Part shown: positions 30,906-33,992 of the stretch, one piece after another | Layout of the letters: each line of letters starts with the position of its first letter | How positions within the stretch are numbered: the stretch's first letter is position 1 | Assembly: GCA_001799845.1 (NCBI GenBank) | Contig: MGUG01000006.1 | Span: 1-33,992, forward strand | Origin: Elusimicrobia bacterium GWC2_64_44 | GTDB lineage: Bacteria; Elusimicrobiota; Elusimicrobia; Elusimicrobiales; UBA9959 | Direction of reading: 5' to 3' | DNA: 33,992 bases | Notes under the pieces: model-generated | What the model was told of the DNA's origin: nothing | What the model saw: only the letters and a program-made list of their open reading frames with translations | Databases searched by the model: none | Position numbers and translations under genes: made by a program

Positions 30906-32852
30906 TTAATCCGCGCCGATGCTCTTGAGGAAAGCTTCCTCTGTGGAGGCCCGGCCCAGGAATTTCTCCACCTGCCCGGCCTCGTCGTAGCTGCGGCCCG
31001 GGGCCAGGATCAGCTCGCGGTACTTGGCGCCGGTCGCCGGGTTCATCACGCCGGCCGCCTCGAAAGCGCCGAACAGGTCCGCCGCTATCACCTCGGCCCA
31101 CATGTAGCCGTAATAGCCGGCCTCGTAGCCGCCCATCAGGTGGCCGAAGCTGGCCTGCGGGTGCGTGCCGGGGCTCATGGGGATAAGGGAGATCTTCTTC
31201 ATCAGCTTCTCGTAGACCTTGGTGGTGTCCACCTTGCCCTTGGCGGTGTGGTACTTCATGTCGAGCAGGCTGAAGAAGATCTGCCGCAGGTTGCCCATGC
31301 CGGAGTCCATGTTCTTGGCGTCTATGAGCTTCTTGATGGTGGCCTCGGGCAGCTTCTCGGCGGGATTCTTATAGTGGCCGGAGATGCGGCGCAGCACGGC
31401 CGGGTCGTAGGCCCAGTTCTCCAGCATCTTCGACGGCACTTCCACGAAGTCGCGCGACACGGAGGTGCCGGAGAACTTGGCGTACTTGGCGCGGGTGAAG
31501 ATGTTGTGCGTGACGTGGCCGAACTCGTGGAAGAGGGTGACCACCTCGTCGAACTTGAGCAGCGGGGGCAGGTCGCCCGACGGCGGCGAGAAGTTGGAGA
31601 CGATGCCGGCGGCCGGCAGCTCGTAGGCGCCGTCGGCGCGCTCGAAGCCCTTGCGGATGCCGAAGCAGGCGGCGTGCTTGTACTTGCCGTCGCGCGGGAA
31701 GAGGTCCAGGTAGAAATAGGCGGCCACGGAGCCGTCGGCGTTCTGCACTTCGTAAGGGCGCACGTCCTGGTGCCACTTGGGCAGGTCGGCCGGCACGAAC
31801 TTCACCGCGAACACCTCGCCGAACACCTCGAACATGCCCTTGAGCACGGTCTCGACGGGGAAGTATTCCTTGATCTTCTCGTGGTCGATGGAGTATTTGG
31901 TCTTCTTGAGCAGGTTGTTGTAGTAGCCGGTCTCCCAGGCGTTGAGGAATTTATCGCCGTTGCCCTTGAGTTTGGCCCGCGCGCGCAGCTCTTTGCGCCC
32001 CTTCTTCTTGAGCTTGGCCTGCGTGCGCTCCAGGAAGGCGAACACAGTGGCGCTGTTCTTGGCCATGCGGTCGTCGAGCACATAGTCGGCGAAGCTCTGG
32101 AAACCCAGCAGTTTGCCTATCTTGCGGCGGATGGCGAGGGCGTCTTCCATCAGCTTGATGTTGACGTCGGCGCAGCGGTTGTTGAACATGGCCTCGAGCT
32201 TGCGGCGGGCCTCGCCGCTCTCGGCGTTCTGCATGAACGGCACGTAGTCCGGGTAGTTCATGGTGACCAAATAGCCGCCTTTCTCGGTGCGCTTGAGGCG
32301 CGCCTTGAAGTCCTCGGGCAGGCCCTTCAGCTCTTCGGGGGCGACTTCCAGCGCGTCGCTGACGTCGCGCAGGTGCTTGGCGAAGTCCAGCTCTATGCCG
32401 ACGAGCTCTTTCATCAGCTTTTTGATCTTGTTCTTCTTGGGCTTCGGCAGGCCCAGGCCGTTCTGCTTGAAGTCGAGCAGGGTTTTCTCCAACAGGCGGG
32501 CGTCCACGGGGTCGAGATTTTCGCCCTTGGCGGCGTACTCGTTGAGGGCGTCGAAGATGTCCTCGCGGGTCATCAGGTCCACGGAGTACTGGCCGACTTT
32601 CAGTTCCAGCTCCTGGCTGGCCTTGCGCAGGTCGGCGTTGTCGGAGATGTAGGCGAGCATGGACGGCACGCGCACGGCCTCGCCGAAGGCGTTGCCGGCT
32701 AGCTCGAAGGCGAGCACTGTATTCTTGAAAGTGCGCTGGGCGGCGGGAATGGCGGCCAGCTCCTTGAGCTTCCCCTCCAGTTCCTTGGTCGCGGCCTCGA
32801 AAAGCCCGCTCACCTGCTCCGGAGTATAATCAAATTTAGGCGCGTTGGACAT
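30906..32852 (-). CDS. M3-family zinc oligopeptidase (thimet/oligopeptidase A-like)
   Basis: 648 residues from ATG 32852, which has GGGAGGAG just upstream; a longer reading begins in the promoter. The gluzincin motif HEFGH is at residues 442-446, followed about 25 residues later by DFVEVPS with the third zinc-ligand Glu. The C-terminal SPGTHPQASFGHLMGGYEAGYYGYMWAEV block is the conserved substrate-binding region of M3A peptidases. No signal peptide, so cytoplasmic: it trims short peptides, including cleaved signal peptides. It stands alone, with a palindrome over its promoter. Confidence 0.93.
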   Translation of the reverse strand: MSNAPKFDYTPEQVSGLFEAATKELEGKLKELAAIPAAQRTFKNTVLAFELAGNAFGEAVRVPSMLAYISDNADLRKASQELELKVGQYSVDLMTREDIFDALNEYAAKGENLDPVDARLLEKTLLDFKQNGLGLPKPKKNKIKKLMKELVGIELDFAKHLRDVSDALEVAPEELKGLPEDFKARLKRTEKGGYLVTMNYPDYVPFMQNAESGEARRKLEAMFNNRCADVNIKLMEDALAIRRKIGKLLGFQSFADYVLDDRMAKNSATVFAFLERTQAKLKKKGRKELRARAKLKGNGDKFLNAWETGYYNNLLKKTKYSIDHEKIKEYFPVETVLKGMFEVFGEVFAVKFVPADLPKWHQDVRPYEVQNADGSVAAYFYLDLFPRDGKYKHAACFGIRKGFERADGAYELPAAGIVSNFSPPSGDLPPLLKFDEVVTLFHEFGHVTHNIFTRAKYAKFSGTSVSRDFVEVPSKMLENWAYDPAVLRRISGHYKNPAEKLPEATIKKLIDAKNMDSGMGNLRQIFFSLLDMKYHTAKGKVDTTKVYEKLMKKISLIPMSPGTHPQASFGHLMGGYEAGYYGYMWAEVIAADLFGAFEAAGVMNPATGAKYRELILAPGRSYDEAGQVEKFLGRASTEEAFLKSIGAD

Positions 32853-32865
32853 GGCTCCTCCCACT

Positions 32866-32881
32866 ATATTGATATCAATAT
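32866..32881. promoter_or_regulatory. 16-bp perfect palindrome at the M3 peptidase promoter
   Basis: ATATTGATATCAATAT is fully self-complementary. It lies between the -10 (32880-32885, minus strand) and the Shine-Dalgarno, covering the expected start site. That is a classic repressor-operator position. No regulator is encoded nearby. Confidence 0.55.
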
Positions 32882-32885
32882 TATA
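32880..32885 (-). promoter_or_regulatory. -10 box TATAAT of the M3 peptidase gene
   Basis: Consensus TATAAT on the minus strand, 28 nt before the ATG at 32852, so this gene has a normal leader and Shine-Dalgarno. The -35 position is not conserved. Confidence 0.6.
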
Positions 32886-32915
32886 CCAAAGCCCCGCCAA
32901 AGCCTTCCCTTTGAA

Positions 32916-33231
32916 GGCGGCCTACCGCAAGGGGCAGGAACGCAAAACGCGCTCGCGCACACCGTGCGCTCGCTCCGCATTCGCCCTCCGCGCTTACGCA
33001 AGCGTCGGGCTCACGAGGGTTTTGCTAACCCTGCCCCTCGCGGTCTCCGCCAGTTTCCCTCCGATACGACAACGCACCTTACGAAGGCCGGTGAGGGTAT
33101 GCCTTCGCAGGGGCCTCACGAGGCCCGAGCTTGCGTAGCGCGAGGGCCGAGTTGACAGAGCGAGGGCACGGTGTGCCCGAGCGTACCCGGAGAAGGCATA
33201 CCCTCACCGGCCCCCCCTGCGGTAGGCCGCC
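32916..33231. repeat. Large foldback of long nested and crossing inverted repeats (non-coding)
   Basis: Five arm pairs are visible. A: 32916-32929 with 33218-33231 (14/14). B: 32950-32975 with 33158-33183 (24/26). C: around 32982-33015 with 33120-33149 (imperfect, core GCGCTTACGCAAGC). D: 33086-33106 with 33192-33212 (21/21). E: 32924-32937 with 33031-33044 (13/14). A+B+C nest into one long hairpin. D crosses B and C, and E shares an arm with A, so D+E is an alternative fold. No open reading frame is convincing, no transposase is inside, and it fills most of the 483-nt gap between two divergent genes. Confidence 0.8.
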
Positions 33232-33260
33232 AATATTCAGCCCCCTAAGGCCTAGATATA

Positions 33261-33293
33261 GGTAGGCCCTAAAACTTTGAGGGGGTAGGCCCT
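33261..33293. repeat. Direct repeat GGTAGGCCCT, 23-nt period
   Basis: GGTAGGCCCT at 33261-33270 and 33284-33293; GGTAGGCC also occurs at 33221-33228 as part of the foldback. Upstream of the clostripain gene. Role unknown. Confidence 0.6.
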
Positions 33294-33335
33294 CGGCCTC
33301 TATTGGGAAGGAGTTATAAACACTAAACTATATAC

Positions 33336-33992
33336 ATGATAAATAAGAACCTCCGTTTCCTCACCGCAGTATTCTCGGCCGCGGCGCTCGGCGCCAACGT
33401 GGCCGCCGCCCAGGACTTCAACCTCAACTCCCTCAACGCCGCCGACGTGCGCGCGATGCAGGCCGACAACAAAGGCATACTCGATTTCATAAAGCCCGAC
33501 AAGCCCCAGCCGATGGCGCAGAAAGAGTGGACCATCATGGTCTTCATGAACGCCAAGAACGACCTGAGCGACAGCCAGCTGCTGGGCCTGGTAGGCAAGT
33601 GGGCCGAGAAAGACATCAAGGAAATGAAGGAAGTCGGCACCTCCGACAAGATCAACATCGTGGTGGAGCACGGCATCAAGGGCAAAGGCTCCAAACGCAT
33701 GCTCATCACCAAGAAGGGCGGCGTCTTCTCCTCCGGAGAGAAGGTTTACGGCGAATACCCCAACGCCGACATGGGCGACTACAAGCGCGTAGTTGAGTTC
33801 GCGCAGTGGTCCAAGAAGACCTTCCCCGCCAAGAAGACCATGCTGGTCCTCTGGAACCACGGCCTCGGCTGGATAGACCCCAAGATGGAGCAGGCGCCTT
33901 CCGGCACCGGCACCGCCAACAAGGGCATCCTCTTCGACGACGAGACCAAGAACTATCTCCGCACCGCGCAGATGAAAGAGATGATGAAGCAG
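33336..33992 (+). CDS. Secreted clostripain-family (C11) cysteine protease, 5' part (runs off the right edge)
   Basis: 219 residues are present. A signal peptide (MINKNLRFLTAVFSAAALGANVAAAQ) is followed by DFNLNSLNAADV, shared with the protein at 3867. The C11 catalytic domain starts at KEWTIMVFMNAKNDLSD, and MLVLWNHGLGW carries the catalytic His175. The partner Cys lies beyond the window. Clostripain-type enzymes cleave after basic residues; a secreted form suggests envelope maturation or scavenging. GAAGGAG at 33307-33313 is 22 nt upstream of the ATG, too far for normal use; TAAACT lies 6 nt before the ATG, so a leaderless start is possible but weak. Confidence 0.85.
   Translation, partial: MINKNLRFLTAVFSAAALGANVAAAQDFNLNSLNAADVRAMQADNKGILDFIKPDKPQPMAQKEWTIMVFMNAKNDLSDSQLLGLVGKWAEKDIKEMKEVGTSDKINIVVEHGIKGKGSKRMLITKKGGVFSSGEKVYGEYPNADMGDYKRVVEFAQWSKKTFPAKKTMLVLWNHGLGWIDPKMEQAPSGTGTANKGILFDDETKNYLRTAQMKEMMKQ

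Noticed and set aside
32853..32900. N-terminal extension of the M3 peptidase to 32900
   Set aside because: It would start upstream of the -10 box and the palindrome; ATG 32852 has a strong Shine-Dalgarno.
32845..33155. Short plus-strand frames in the foldback (Arg-rich)
   Set aside because: They follow the inverted repeats, have no ribosome-binding site and no plausible domain.
32916..33231. CRISPR array or tandem repeat array in the structured region
   Set aside because: The repeats are inverted and unequal in length, with no regular spacer period.

Overview
The window is about 34 kb of mostly high-GC bacterial DNA, cut at both ends inside genes: secA on the left and a clostripain-type protease on the right. 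The protein set is Gram-negative-like: secreted proteins with classical signal peptides, a likely outer-membrane beta-barrel, MurJ and SecA. ATA isoleucine codons are common despite the high GC. Dense B12-binding radical SAM genes, CgeB-type glycosyltransferases and a secreted C11 protease would fit an uncultured lineage such as Elusimicrobiota. No rRNA or marker-gene comparison was possible, so that assignment is tentative. No tRNA, rRNA or CRISPR array was seen.

Layout. (1) 1-4463: the 5' end of secA (minus), then four plus-strand envelope or secreted-protein genes. These are a ClpP-like protease with a long coiled coil, a zinc-ribbon/HEAGH membrane protein, a putative beta-barrel, and a small exported protein. 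(2) 4557-17906: a biosynthetic locus in three transcription units. The first (plus) is CgeB-like glycosyltransferase, MurJ-family flippase, B12-radical SAM, methyltransferase, second CgeB-like glycosyltransferase. The second (minus) is a split transketolase pair plus B12-radical SAM. The third (plus) is Nudix hydrolase plus two B12-radical SAM proteins. Several start/stop overlaps of 4 nt or less suggest translational coupling. I infer a surface glycan, glycolipid or small-molecule pathway of unknown product.

(3) 17.9-24.7 kb: a mobile, AT-richer island. A Y1 (HUH) transposase sits between 29-bp inverted repeats, and a solo copy of its left end lies at 24649-24694. Between them, all on the minus strand, are a truncated zinc phospholipase C/S1-nuclease-like gene cut at the element edge, an exported HEAT-like repeat protein, a PHP-plus-ABC-type ATPase (TrlF-like, candidate defence gene) with its own consensus promoter, and an orphan OmpR-type response regulator. 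(4) 24.9-25.3 kb: a decayed nucleotidyltransferase-like gene and a small companion ORF.

(5) 25.3-32.9 kb: methyltransferase-like gene, trmL, then asnB, a GT4 glycosyltransferase and an LPG-synthase-TM/flippase-like protein in one overlapping minus-strand operon (probably a second glycan or lipid module), then an M3 oligopeptidase with a 16-bp palindrome at its promoter. (6) 32916-33231: a non-coding foldback of long inverted repeats with two mutually exclusive pairing sets. It lies upstream of a secreted clostripain-family protease that shares a post-signal DFxLNSL motif with the small exported protein at 3867.

A recurring theme is a TATAAT-like -10 box only 6-13 nt before the start codon with no Shine-Dalgarno, suggesting leaderless or near-leaderless transcripts for several genes.
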